From JAGWBJ01 sp034423015 (GTDB taxonomy: Bacteria; Chloroflexota; Dehalococcoidia; Lucifugimonadales; JAGWBF01): a DNA stretch of 64,000 nucleotides. Shown piece by piece: positions 1 through 8,355 of the stretch (position 1 is its first letter; each line of letters opens with the position of its first letter). The position numbers were made by a program, and so were the translations under genes. The stretch spans positions 1 to 64,000 of the forward strand of contig DAOUJG010000026.1 in the NCBI GenBank assembly GCA_034423015.1, written 5' to 3'. Below the pieces are notes generated by a model. That model worked only from the letters and a program-made list of their open reading frames with translations. It did no database searches and had not been told where the DNA came from.

Positions 1-110
1 AGGGGTATCGCCGCGTCTTCTCCCGCTTCGACAAACTGGATGCTCTGTTCACGGGGTTCATCCTGCTGGCACTCATCTATGACGCACTACGTAGTGTGAA
101 CACGCCCTAG
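1..110 (+). CDS. IS5-type transposase, C-terminal end only (partial)
   Basis: The window opens inside a reading frame (codons in phase from base 3) whose last 35 residues include YRRVFSRFDKLDALFTGF followed by a hydrophobic stretch and a TAG stop at 108-110. This is the usual C-terminal signature of DDE transposases of the IS4/IS5 type (RRxxxRxDKL and then an aliphatic helix). The catalytic part lies outside the window, so completeness cannot be judged. Its stop overlaps the stop of the opposite-strand VOC gene in a shared CTAG, which leaves no room for a terminal inverted repeat between the two genes. Confidence 0.7.
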   Translation, partial: GYRRVFSRFDKLDALFTGFILLALIYDALRSVNTP

Positions 111-529
111 CCCCCTGTGCCGACCCAGCCCGTCTGGGACACGTCGATGATGACCCCATCGGGGCCCGCGTACTTGACCTCCACGTTGGCGTGACGGGGG
201 CCGTCCATGCCGACGCCCAGGGCCTTGTTGATCTCGTCACGGGGCTTCGAGCCCGCCCCCTCGAGCTTGCCGGACACCTCGTCCAGGTCCTCCACCTCGA
301 AGCCGATGTGGTGGATACCGCTGTACCCGACCCCGTACTCGGGACCGGCCACCTGGTCGTTCTTGAAGTTCAGTATTGCCATGTTGACGTTGCCGTCGGT
401 CAGGTAGTAGCCAGAGGCGTTGGCGCTGTCTATCTTCCCCGCCTCCTTGAGCCCCATGACGTCGATGTAGAACCGGGCGGTCTTGTCCGCGTCCTGGGTA
501 GCGATGGCGATGTGCTTTATCTTGGCCAT
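107..529 (-). CDS. VOC (glyoxalase/methylmalonyl-CoA epimerase-like) protein
   Basis: A 140-residue single-module vicinal oxygen chelate protein. It starts MAKIKHIAIATQDADKTARF, the classic first beta-alpha unit with a metal-ligand His at residue 6. A second metal-site His lies in GIHHIGFEVEDLDE and a Glu near EVKYAGPDGVIIDVSQ. Such proteins act as epimerases, dioxygenases or lyases on small metabolites; the substrate cannot be read here. Start chosen at 529, where GGAGGACACGAC sits correctly upstream; a longer open frame to 817 has no support. The length fits methylmalonyl-CoA epimerase, but no mutase gene lies nearby, so only the family is assigned. Confidence 0.85.
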   Translation of the reverse strand: MAKIKHIAIATQDADKTARFYIDVMGLKEAGKIDSANASGYYLTDGNVNMAILNFKNDQVAGPEYGVGYSGIHHIGFEVEDLDEVSGKLEGAGSKPRDEINKALGVGMDGPRHANVEVKYAGPDGVIIDVSQTGWVGTGG

Positions 530-700
530 GTCGTGTCCTCCCACCGTTACTTCGGGTACACGATAGCACGTTCCCAGCGGCGTACGCCAGCCCCGCCGCT
601 CCTTGACTTCCCGGCGTCCGTGGCATAGCCTTTTGTTCGACAAGCGGCCACATCCCGACGAGACGGCCCGACGATATGGCCCGGCGATATGGAGTAAAAA

Positions 701-1840
701 ATGCCCTCGTATGACGCCATCGTGCTGGGAGTGGGGGGAATGGGCAGCGCCGCCCTGCACCACCTGGCCCGGCGCGGCCTGAAGGTGCTGGGCCTGGAGC
801 GGTACGACATCCCCCACGACATGGGCTCATCCCATGGAGTCACGCGCATCATCCGCCTGGCCTACTACGAGGACCCCTCCTACGTGCCCCTGCTCCGCCG
901 GGCCTTCGAGCTGTGGCGGGACCTGGAGAGGGCAGCGGAGGAAACCCTGCTGGTCACCACCGGGTCGGTGGACGCCGGGCCGCCGCAGGGTTCGGTGATC
1001 CGGGGCTCCGTGGCGTCGTGCGAGACCCACGACCTCCCCCACGAGGTGCTGACCAGCAGGGAGCTGGCCAGCCGGTTCCCCGGGTACAACCTCCCCGAGG
1101 ACACGCTGGCCAACTACCAGCCCGACGGCGGGTTCCTGATACCCGAGAAATGCATCGTAGCCCACGTGAACGCGGCCGTCGCGGCCGGAGGCGAGGTGCA
1201 TGGCCGCGAGCGCGCGCTGTCCTGGGAGCCCAGGGGCGAAGGTGTGGAGGTGCGGACGGAGCGGGGGACCTACTCCGCAGGGCGCCTGGTCGTGTGCGGC
1301 GGGTCCTGGACGGGCCGGCTCCTGCCGGAGCTGGACAGACTCCTGACGCCCGAGAGACAGGTGCTAGGCTGGTTCCAGCCCCTCCGGCCCGAGCTGTTCA
1401 CCCCCTCCACGTTTCCCGTGTTCAACGTAGCCGTCTCCGAGAGCGAAAAATACTACGGGTTCCCCGTGTTCGGGGTGCCCGGGTTCAAGGTGGGGCGGTT
1501 CCACCACCTCTCCGAGGCCGTCGACCCCGACACCATGGACAGACAGCCCAACGCCGTGGACGAAAGAGTGCTCAGGGACTTCATCGACCGCTACTTCCCC
1601 CAGGCCTCGGGGCCGGCCACCATGCTGAAGACCTGCATATTCACTAACACGCCGGACGAGCACTTCATACTGGACGTCCACCCGGACCTGCGCCAGGTGT
1701 CCATCGCCGCCGGCTTCTCGGGCCATGGCTTCAAGTTCTGCAGCGTCGTCGGGGAGATAATGGCAGACCTGGCGACCAAGGGACACACCGACCACGACCT
1801 GGGGCTGTTCGGGCTCAGCCGCTTCGCCTCCGAGGGGTAA
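701..1840 (+). CDS. Monomeric sarcosine oxidase / N-methyl-amino-acid oxidase
   Basis: A 379-residue FAD-dependent amine oxidase of the DAO superfamily. The N-terminal dinucleotide-binding motif GVGGMGSAALHHLARRG is at residues 10-26, followed by the family pattern GSSHGVTRIIR. Cys312 in KTCIFTNTPDEHF matches the cysteine that covalently binds FAD in monomeric sarcosine oxidase and N-methyltryptophan oxidase. The enzyme would oxidatively demethylate an N-methyl amino acid, giving formaldehyde and hydrogen peroxide in the cytoplasm. Length matches the family (about 380-390). It is transcribed away from the VOC gene across a 170-base gap. The exact substrate (sarcosine, N-methyltryptophan or another) is not determined. 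Confidence 0.88.
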   Translation: MPSYDAIVLGVGGMGSAALHHLARRGLKVLGLERYDIPHDMGSSHGVTRIIRLAYYEDPSYVPLLRRAFELWRDLERAAEETLLVTTGSVDAGPPQGSVIRGSVASCETHDLPHEVLTSRELASRFPGYNLPEDTLANYQPDGGFLIPEKCIVAHVNAAVAAGGEVHGRERALSWEPRGEGVEVRTERGTYSAGRLVVCGGSWTGRLLPELDRLLTPERQVLGWFQPLRPELFTPSTFPVFNVAVSESEKYYGFPVFGVPGFKVGRFHHLSEAVDPDTMDRQPNAVDERVLRDFIDRYFPQASGPATMLKTCIFTNTPDEHFILDVHPDLRQVSIAAGFSGHGFKFCSVVGEIMADLATKGHTDHDLGLFGLSRFASEG

Positions 1841-1878
1841 CGGGGCTCGCCGGGCCCCCGCGGAGAGGCGTCCCGGCC

Positions 1879-2850
1879 CTATAGGGACATGACGACCTTG
1901 ACTACGCCGTCCGAGTGCTCCTCGTACATCTGGTAGGCCCGGTTGATGTCCTCGGCGTTGAAGCCCATCCGGTGGGTGATCATCCTGGAGGGGTCTATCC
2001 AGCCCCGGTCCGTGAGCTCGACTATGCTCTCGATGTGCAGCGTGGGGTTCGCCGTGCGGGCCCCCGTGGTGGGGATGATGGTGGGCTGGAGCTGCATCCA
2101 GGGCCTGGTGTCCACGGGCAGGATGTCGTCGGACTGCATCCCGAATATCACCACCCTGCCGTGCTGACGGACCAGCCGGAACGCCAGGTCCAGGGTGTCC
2201 GGGTAGCCCGCCGCCTCGACGGTCACGTCCGCGCCCTCGCCCCGGGTCAGCTCGGCCACAGCCTCCAGCACGTTCTCCCGGTCTGGGTTGATGGTGTGGG
2301 TTGCGCCCAGCTCCCCGGCCAGGTCCAGGCGGTTGTCCAAGGGGTCCACCGCGATGACCTTCAGGGCCCCCTGCTTGGCCGTCAGCATCGTAAACGACAG
2401 GCCGATGGCCCCCTGTCCCATGATCACCACATTCTTGCCCAGCACGCTGCCCATCTGCTGGCACGAGTAGAGGACGGTGCCCGAGGGCTGGCACATTACC
2501 CAGTTGCTCAGGTCCCCGTGGTCGGGCAGGCCTATCATGCGGCCCGGGGCCGATGCGATGTACTCGACGAGCCCGCCCTTGTCCGATTCGGGCAGCACGA
2601 TGACCCGCTGCCCCTCTCTGAACTCGTCGGTGCGGCTCTCCACCACCGTCCCGGCGCACTCGTGGCAGGGCTTTCCCAGGATGAGGGGGTACTCCTCCTC
2701 GGGATGGAAGTCCCCGTACCCGTGCCGGATGTCGCTCCCGCATATGGACACGCATTCCAGCCTGATGAGGCACTCCCCGTCCCGGGCGACGGGCATCTCC
2801 GCGTCCACCATCTCGAAGCGCTTGGGCCCGGCCAGGTGTGCTGCCTTCAT
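1879..2850 (-). CDS. Zinc-type alcohol dehydrogenase (MDR family)
   Basis: A 323-residue medium-chain dehydrogenase/reductase. Visible are the catalytic zinc Cys37 in ICGSD, the His63-Glu64 pair in PCHECAG, and the Rossmann motif GQGAIGL near residue 150. The four-cysteine structural zinc lobe of classic alcohol dehydrogenases is not seen: that segment reads VLPESDKGGLVEYIAS. It probably oxidises a sugar or alcohol with NAD(P). Start taken at 2850 because AGGAG precedes ATG at normal distance; the frame stays open 20 codons further upstream. It converges with the sarcosine oxidase gene. Confidence 0.87.
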   Translation of the reverse strand: MKAAHLAGPKRFEMVDAEMPVARDGECLIRLECVSICGSDIRHGYGDFHPEEEYPLILGKPCHECAGTVVESRTDEFREGQRVIVLPESDKGGLVEYIASAPGRMIGLPDHGDLSNWVMCQPSGTVLYSCQQMGSVLGKNVVIMGQGAIGLSFTMLTAKQGALKVIAVDPLDNRLDLAGELGATHTINPDRENVLEAVAELTRGEGADVTVEAAGYPDTLDLAFRLVRQHGRVVIFGMQSDDILPVDTRPWMQLQPTIIPTTGARTANPTLHIESIVELTDRGWIDPSRMITHRMGFNAEDINRAYQMYEEHSDGVVKVVMSL

Positions 2851-2966
2851 GGTCGGAAACTCCTGGATCAAGTGTGGCGCCGCTCCCGGCGCCGGAAAGG
2901 TCTGGTACAAGATACTCCATCCTCACGGAAGCGGCAAGCGCAGCCCACGCCGAGCACGGTCTTCGA

Positions 2967-2995
2967 TTGACTTGGCCACGCCCCTGAATTACACT
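2967..2995 (+). promoter_or_regulatory. Sigma-70-type promoter for the amidase pair
   Basis: TTGACT (2967-2972) and TACACT (2990-2995) separated by 17 bases, 34 bases before the small-subunit start codon. It is a good match to the consensus and correctly placed. Confidence 0.6.
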
Positions 2996-3029
2996 CCCAG
3001 CGTCCGGCGGGACTTGGGAGGTTGTATCC

Positions 3030-3224
3030 ATGCATGTCACTGACGAGACCCTCAAGGCGATGATACGAGACTACCAGGGCTTCGAGCTGACCGACGAGGA
3101 GCTTGCCCTGGTACGGCTGGAGGTGGACGCCTACACGCGGGAGGTGGAGGCCCTGGGCGACCTGGACCTGTCCGCCGTGCCCTCGGGCCGGCTGCTGAGG
3201 GCCCAGGAAGGGGGAGAGTCCTGA
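3030..3224 (+). CDS. GatC/AtzG-like small amidase partner
   Basis: A 64-residue acidic helical protein (MHVTDETLKAMIRDYQGF at its start, LDLSAVPSGRLLRAQ at its end). It has the size and position of GatC- or AtzG-type small subunits: the stop TGA overlaps the amidase ATG by one base (TGATG), implying translational coupling. Such subunits wrap around and stabilise an amidase-signature partner. It is too short and divergent for a family call on sequence alone; the identical arrangement at 16178-16381 supports the reading. GGGAGG precedes the start. Confidence 0.65.
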   Translation: MHVTDETLKAMIRDYQGFELTDEELALVRLEVDAYTREVEALGDLDLSAVPSGRLLRAQEGGES

Positions 3225-4657
3225 TGGCCGACACACGGCTTGCCAAACTCACCATCTCCGAGCTGGCCCCGAGGATCAGGGCCGGAGAGGTCTCGCCCGT
3301 GGAGGTCACCGAGGCCGCGCTGGCCATGGCCGACCGGCTCCAGCCGACCATCAACTCCTTCATCACCATCCTCCACGACGATGCGCGCAAGCAGGCCAGG
3401 GAGGCCGAGGAGGCCCTGGCCCGGGGCGACTACCGGGGGCCGCTGCACGGCATCCCCATCGGCATCAAGGACAACATCGCCACCGGCGGCATCCGCACCA
3501 CCGTGGGCTCCAAGGTGCTGGCCGACCACGTGCCCGACGAGGACGCCCACGTCGTGCGGCTATGCAAGGACGCCGGGGCGATAGTCCTGGGCAAGGAGAA
3601 CCTGGAGGAGTTCGCCGCCGGGCCCACGTCCATCAACGCCCACTACGGGGCGGTCCACAACCCGTGGAACCTGGACCATGTGGCCGGGGGCTCCAGCGGC
3701 GGAGGCGGGGCAAACGCGGCGGCCTGCGTCACCTTCGCCTCCCTGGGCACCGACCTGGGGGGCTCCGTGCGGGGCCCGGGCTCCTACTGCGGCATCGTCG
3801 GGCTGAAGCAGACCTTCGGTCGCGTCAGCCAGCGGGGCCTGCTGGTCACCAGCTTCAACGGCGACCACATCGGGCCCCTGACCCGCTCGGTGGAGGACAG
3901 CGCCCTGGTCCTCCAGGCCATGGCGGGCTACGACCCGCTGGAGCCCAGCACGGTGCCCGTCCCGGTGCCCGACTTCAGCGCGGACCTGGAAAGGGGAGTC
4001 AAGGGCCTGAAAATGGGCATCCCGTCCAACTACTACTTCGACCTGCTGGACCCCGATGTGGAGCAGACGGTCCGCCGGGCCATAGCCGCGCTGGAGGAGC
4101 TGGGCGCGGAGCCGGTGGAGGTGAGCATACCCTCGCTCAGGTACCACGGCGCCATGCGCTTCTCCTTCATGGCCGACAGCATGGTTGCCCACGAGCCCTA
4201 CCTGAAGTCCAACCGGGATGACTACGGCCCCACCGTCCTGTACCGCACCCTGGGGGGCCAGTTCGTCCTGGGCACCCACTACGCCAAGGCCCTCAAGGTC
4301 CAGCGCCTCCTGAAGGAGGAGCACGCCAGGGTGCTGCAACAGGTGGACTTCATCGTGACGCCCACCATGCCCAACCCGGCCCACCGCATCGACCAGGAGA
4401 CCCTGCGCATCGGCGACGTGGAGCAACCCGTCAGGGGCCCGGGCTCGGGGATCGTGTCCCGGTGCACCCAGCCCAGCAACGCCACCGGCTTCCCGGCCAT
4501 CAGCGTTCCCTGCGGCTTCAGCGGGGCCGGCCTGCCCATTGGCCTGCAGGTCATCGGCCGCCCCTTCGACGAGTCGACCCTGTTCCGGGTGGGCCGGGCC
4601 TACGAGGCCGTGTCTCCCGCCCGGGGCCGTCGCCCGGCCCTGGTCGACCAGGGGTAA
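3224..4657 (+). CDS. Amidase-signature hydrolase
   Basis: A 477-residue amidase of the GatA/AtzF type. The Ser-cisSer-Lys triad is readable: Lys82 in GIPIGIKDN, Ser157 in GGSSGGGG and nucleophile Ser181 in TDLGGSVRGPGS, with family-typical spacing. It hydrolyses an amide, most likely of a small metabolite. A role as the GatA of tRNA amidation is unlikely, because no gatB is adjacent and a second such pair lies at 14663-16381. It is translationally coupled to the small protein upstream. The downstream spacer holds a G10 tract. Confidence 0.9.
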   Translation: MADTRLAKLTISELAPRIRAGEVSPVEVTEAALAMADRLQPTINSFITILHDDARKQAREAEEALARGDYRGPLHGIPIGIKDNIATGGIRTTVGSKVLADHVPDEDAHVVRLCKDAGAIVLGKENLEEFAAGPTSINAHYGAVHNPWNLDHVAGGSSGGGGANAAACVTFASLGTDLGGSVRGPGSYCGIVGLKQTFGRVSQRGLLVTSFNGDHIGPLTRSVEDSALVLQAMAGYDPLEPSTVPVPVPDFSADLERGVKGLKMGIPSNYYFDLLDPDVEQTVRRAIAALEELGAEPVEVSIPSLRYHGAMRFSFMADSMVAHEPYLKSNRDDYGPTVLYRTLGGQFVLGTHYAKALKVQRLLKEEHARVLQQVDFIVTPTMPNPAHRIDQETLRIGDVEQPVRGPGSGIVSRCTQPSNATGFPAISVPCGFSGAGLPIGLQVIGRPFDESTLFRVGRAYEAVSPARGRRPALVDQG

Positions 4658-4670
4658 GGACGCGGGAACA

Positions 4671-4680
4671 GGGGGGGGGG
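4671..4680. repeat. G10 homopolymer
   Basis: Ten consecutive G residues 14 bases after the amidase stop. The 173-base gap before the restriction gene holds this tract and a palindrome at 4769; no RNA gene was seen. Slippage or assembly error is possible. Confidence 0.9.
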
Positions 4681-4768
4681 CCTGCTCCCAACCTATAGCC
4701 CTGAGAACTGCGCCCGCACCGCACCGGCCCGGGGCACACACCCGCTGGAAATTGGCACGTCTCTTCGC

Positions 4769-4783
4769 CTATCCTAAGGATAG
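4769..4783. promoter_or_regulatory. Perfect 15-bp palindrome upstream of the restriction operon
   Basis: CTATCCTAAGGATAG has 7-base arms around a central A, 48 bases before the start of the helicase-nuclease gene. It resembles a homodimer operator; no regulator gene is visible in the operon, so its binding protein is unknown. Confidence 0.4.
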
Positions 4784-4830
4784 TGACCCCAAACCCAATT
4801 TGATCGTCAAGCCGACCGGAGAGGCGAATC

Positions 4831-7800
4831 ATGGAGAACCCTTTCTTTGACCGTCCGATAATCAACTCGCCATACGAATACCCCTCTCAGCATTGGGAGC
4901 TGGATGAGCAAGGTCAACCGACTCAACGGACCATTCCAAGGCGAAGAGGGGCTGAATTCGTCACGCCAATCCCCAAGCCCAGGCAGCGGGGAAGGGCCAG
5001 GGGCGGCGGCCAGCAGCGGCTTGACATCGACGAAGGGCTGGGCCTCTCCACACAAGAGCAGCAGTACGACGTGACGGGGGCGGTGAACGAGATACGGCGG
5101 CACGTCGACCAGTGGAGGACTATTCCCGGTCCGAACAACTGGGGCGTTACGCCGGAGACCGCCCGGCTGCTCCTCCATTGGCGGCAGCACAGGTTCAGCC
5201 ACTATCGGCCCTTCTTCTGCCAGGTCGAGGCCGTGGAGACCCTCATCTGGCTTACCGAGGTCGCCCCCAGACTCGGTGCCGCCGACAGAAGGGTCCTCGA
5301 CCGCCTGGCCGACGTCAACAGGGAGGCGAACCCGGAGTTGTTTCGCATTGCCCTCAAGCTGGCCACCGGCGCCGGCAAGACCACGGTCATGGCCATGATC
5401 ATCGCTTGGCAGACCATCAACGCCGTCCGGCACCCCGGCAGCCGCAGGTTCACCCGCGGGTTCCTGGTGGTAACCCCCGGCCTGACCATCAGGGACCGGC
5501 TCCGCGTCCTCCAGCCCAACGATCCCGACAGCTACTACTCCAGCCGGGAGCTTGTCCCAAGTGAAATGATGGAGGACCTCCACCGGGCCAGGATCGTCAT
5601 CACCAACTACCACGCCCTCAGGTTGCGGGAGCGCACGGAAGTCTCCAGCGGAGGGCGTGCCCTGCTGCAGGGGCCAGGGAAGCCCCTGGAAACCCAGGAG
5701 ACCGACGGCCAGATGATCCAGCGGGTCATGCCGGAGCTTATGGGCATCAAGAACGTCATGGCACTGAACGACGAGGGACACCACTGCTACCGCCGGAAGC
5801 CCGGGAAAGACGACGAGGGACCGTTGTCCAGGGAGGACCGGCGCGAGGCGGACAGGAACAACGAAGAGGCCCGGGTCTGGATTTCCGGCCTGGAGATGGT
5901 CAAAAAAAAGCTGGGCATCCGGCAGGTCGTGGACCTGTCGGCCACTCCCTTCTTCCTCCGCGGCTCCGGCTATCCCGAGGGCACCCTGTTTCCCTGGACG
6001 GTGAGCGACTTCTCCCTGATGGACGCCATCGAATGCGGCATCGTCAAGCTGCCCCGGGTCCCGGTGGCCGACAACATCCCCGGCGAGCAGGTGCCGGTCT
6101 TCCGCAACCTGTGGGAGCACATCCGGGGCGATATGCCAAAGGCCGGCCGGGGACGGGCCGGGCGCCTGGACCCCCTTGATCTGCCGCCCACGCTGCAAAC
6201 GGCCCTGGAAGCCCTCTACGGGCACTACAAGACGACCTTCGAGCAGTGGCGGGCCGACGAGGCGCCAGTGCCGCCCTGCTTCATCGTGGTCTGCAACAAC
6301 ACCTCGACGTCCAAGTTGGTCTACGACTACATATCCGGCTTCGAGAGGGAGAACGAAGACGGCTCGACCTCCCTGCAAAATGGCCGTCTGGCGCTGTTCA
6401 GAAACTTCGACGAGTACGGCAACCGATACCCGATACCCCGCACCCTGCTGATAGACAGCCAGCAGCTCGAGTCCGGCGACAAGCTCAGCGATGACTTTCG
6501 CCGCGCGGCAGCGGCCCAGATCGAGCGTTTCCGCCGGGAGCGGCAGGAGCGGTCGGGCAACCGGGAGGACGCCGACAACATCACCGAGCAGGAGCTGCTG
6601 CGGGAGGTGATGAACACCGTCGGCAAGGAGGGACGGCTGGGGGAGTCCATCCGCTGCGTCGTATCCGTGTCCATGCTCACCGAGGGGTGGGACGCGAACA
6701 CGGTGACCCACGTGCTGGGGGTGCGGGCCTTCGGCACCCAGCTACTGTGCGAGCAGGTAGTGGGCAGGGCCCTCCGCCGCCAGCGCTATCACCTTAACGA
6801 AGAGGCACTGTTCGACGTCGAGTATGCTGACGTGCTGGGCATTCCCTTCGACTTCACGGCCCGGCCCGTGGTAGTCGCCCCAGGCAAGCCACGGAAAACG
6901 GTGACCGTGAGGGCCATGCGTCCTGAGCGGGACCACCTGGAGATCACCTTCCCACGGGTCTCCGGCTACCGGGAGGACCCTCCCAGGGAGGACCTGGTCG
7001 CCAACTTCACCGAAGACTCCCGAATGGACCTGACTCCCGACCTGGTGGGGCCGACCCGGACTAGGAACGAGGGGATTATCGGGGAGGGGGTCGACCTAAG
7101 CCTGGTGCATACGGGAGACCTCCGCACCTCCAGTCTCGTGCTGCACCTGACCAAGCGGCTGCTGGAGACCAAATGGCGGGACCCCAACCAGGACCTGAAG
7201 ATGCACCTGTTCGGGAAGCTCAGAAACGTGGTCAGGCAGTGGCTGGACACCTGCCTTGACTGCCGTGGAGGGACATTCCCGGCGCAGCTCATGTACCAGT
7301 CGCTGGCGGACATGGCCTGCAACCGGATCACCGCAGCCATCACCAGCAAACAGGGCGACCGGGCCGTCAAGGCGCTGCTAGACTCCTACAATCCCACGGG
7401 CTCGACGCGCCACGTCAACTTCACAACGTCGAGAACGGGCCTCTGGACCACCGACTCCCGCAAGTGCCACGTCAACCTCGCCGTGCTGGACAGCGACTGG
7501 GAGGCGGAGCTCTGCCGGGCGGTGGAGTCCCACCCCCGGGTGATGGCCTACGTCAAGAACCACAACCTGGGCCTGGAGGTGCCCTACCTGTACGGGTCCA
7601 TTCCCCGCACCTACGTCCCCGACTTCATCCTGCAGGTGGACGACGGGCGGGATGACCCCCTGAACCTCGTCGTGGAGATCAAGGGGTACCGGGCAGAGGA
7701 CGCCAAGGAGAAGAAGAACGCCATGGAGTCGTACTGGCTGCCGGGAGTCAATGCCCTGGGCCAGTACGGGCGCTGGGCTTTCGCCGAGTTCACCGCTGTA

Positions 7801-7971
7801 TACGACATCGAGGAGAAACTCCGTTTTACGATTGATTCCACATTCGCCATTATGCTCGGCGATAGCTTGACAGTGACACAAATCATAGCCGCCCAGCGGC
7901 TGGCCGAGTTAGGAGGCAGCGACCCGGACGCCCAGTATGTTCCCCGTCGCCGGGCCGGGCCCGCAGAATGA
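4831..7971 (+). CDS. Restriction helicase-endonuclease (type III Res-like)
   Basis: A 1046-residue superfamily 2 helicase fused to a nuclease. The N-terminus INSPYEYPSQHWELDE is characteristic of a known class of restriction proteins. Helicase motifs: Walker A ATGAGKTTVM near 178-187, DEGHH near 314-318, SATPF near 370, and motif VI EQVVGRALRR near 641-650. The C-terminus has a PD-(D/E)XK pattern: VPDFILQV with Asp931, then VEIKGYR with Glu949 and Lys951. It would translocate on and cut DNA that lacks the partner methyltransferase mark. ATG at 4831 follows GGAGAGG. It overlaps the next gene by 4 bases (ATGA), the first step of a four-gene operon. Confidence 0.88.
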   Translation: MENPFFDRPIINSPYEYPSQHWELDEQGQPTQRTIPRRRGAEFVTPIPKPRQRGRARGGGQQRLDIDEGLGLSTQEQQYDVTGAVNEIRRHVDQWRTIPGPNNWGVTPETARLLLHWRQHRFSHYRPFFCQVEAVETLIWLTEVAPRLGAADRRVLDRLADVNREANPELFRIALKLATGAGKTTVMAMIIAWQTINAVRHPGSRRFTRGFLVVTPGLTIRDRLRVLQPNDPDSYYSSRELVPSEMMEDLHRARIVITNYHALRLRERTEVSSGGRALLQGPGKPLETQETDGQMIQRVMPELMGIKNVMALNDEGHHCYRRKPGKDDEGPLSREDRREADRNNEEARVWISGLEMVKKKLGIRQVVDLSATPFFLRGSGYPEGTLFPWTVSDFSLMDAIECGIVKLPRVPVADNIPGEQVPVFRNLWEHIRGDMPKAGRGRAGRLDPLDLPPTLQTALEALYGHYKTTFEQWRADEAPVPPCFIVVCNNTSTSKLVYDYISGFERENEDGSTSLQNGRLALFRNFDEYGNRYPIPRTLLIDSQQLESGDKLSDDFRRAAAAQIERFRRERQERSGNREDADNITEQELLREVMNTVGKEGRLGESIRCVVSVSMLTEGWDANTVTHVLGVRAFGTQLLCEQVVGRALRRQRYHLNEEALFDVEYADVLGIPFDFTARPVVVAPGKPRKTVTVRAMRPERDHLEITFPRVSGYREDPPREDLVANFTEDSRMDLTPDLVGPTRTRNEGIIGEGVDLSLVHTGDLRTSSLVLHLTKRLLETKWRDPNQDLKMHLFGKLRNVVRQWLDTCLDCRGGTFPAQLMYQSLADMACNRITAAITSKQGDRAVKALLDSYNPTGSTRHVNFTTSRTGLWTTDSRKCHVNLAVLDSDWEAELCRAVESHPRVMAYVKNHNLGLEVPYLYGSIPRTYVPDFILQVDDGRDDPLNLVVEIKGYRAEDAKEKKNAMESYWLPGVNALGQYGRWAFAEFTAVYDIEEKLRFTIDSTFAIMLGDSLTVTQIIAAQRLAELGGSDPDAQYVPRRRAGPAE

Positions 7972-8342
7972 TTCTCGTCGACACCGCCGTTTGGATTGAC
8001 CACCTTAACGCTCCGATAACAGAGCTTCTGGATCGCCTGGACACCCGCGAAGTCCTGGTCCACCCCATGGTCATCGGCGAGATCGCTTGCGGCACGATGC
8101 GAGACAGAGCAGTGATATTGTCTCTTCTCCAGTCTCTCCCCAGGATCGGCGAGCTGACCCATGATCAGGTCCTCAAAGAGATAGAAGCAGGTGGATTCAT
8201 GGGGCGCGGCATCGGATTCATAGACGCCCATCTGCTTACCTCGGTCATGGCCCGGAGCGGCACTACCCTATGGACCCGGGACCAGCGCCTAAAGCAGATC
8301 GCGGAAGAGATGGGAGTTGCGTTCCCGGAGCGTAACGCCTAG
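7968..8342 (+). CDS. PIN-domain ribonuclease, VapC-like toxin without antitoxin
   Basis: A 124-residue PIN protein. The acidic active-site residues are all present: Asp5 in LVDTAVWID, Glu38 in VIGEIACG, Asp86 in GFIDAHLL and Asp105 in WTRDQRL. VapC toxins cleave tRNA or rRNA and are normally paired with a small VapB gene just upstream. Here the upstream neighbour is the restriction subunit, overlapping by 4 bases, and no room for an antitoxin exists on either side. Its TAG stop lies within the sequence TAGGAGG, which supplies the ribosome site of the methyltransferase. It may be a restriction-system component or be held in check by another protein. Confidence 0.85.
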   Translation: MILVDTAVWIDHLNAPITELLDRLDTREVLVHPMVIGEIACGTMRDRAVILSLLQSLPRIGELTHDQVLKEIEAGGFMGRGIGFIDAHLLTSVMARSGTTLWTRDQRLKQIAEEMGVAFPERNA

Positions 8343-8355
8343 GAGGATAGCGGCC

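Noticed and set aside
4807..6711. Long minus-strand frame opposite the restriction helicase
   Set aside because: No recognisable motifs, His/Gly/Leu/Val-rich shadow composition, and the plus strand has clear helicase motifs.
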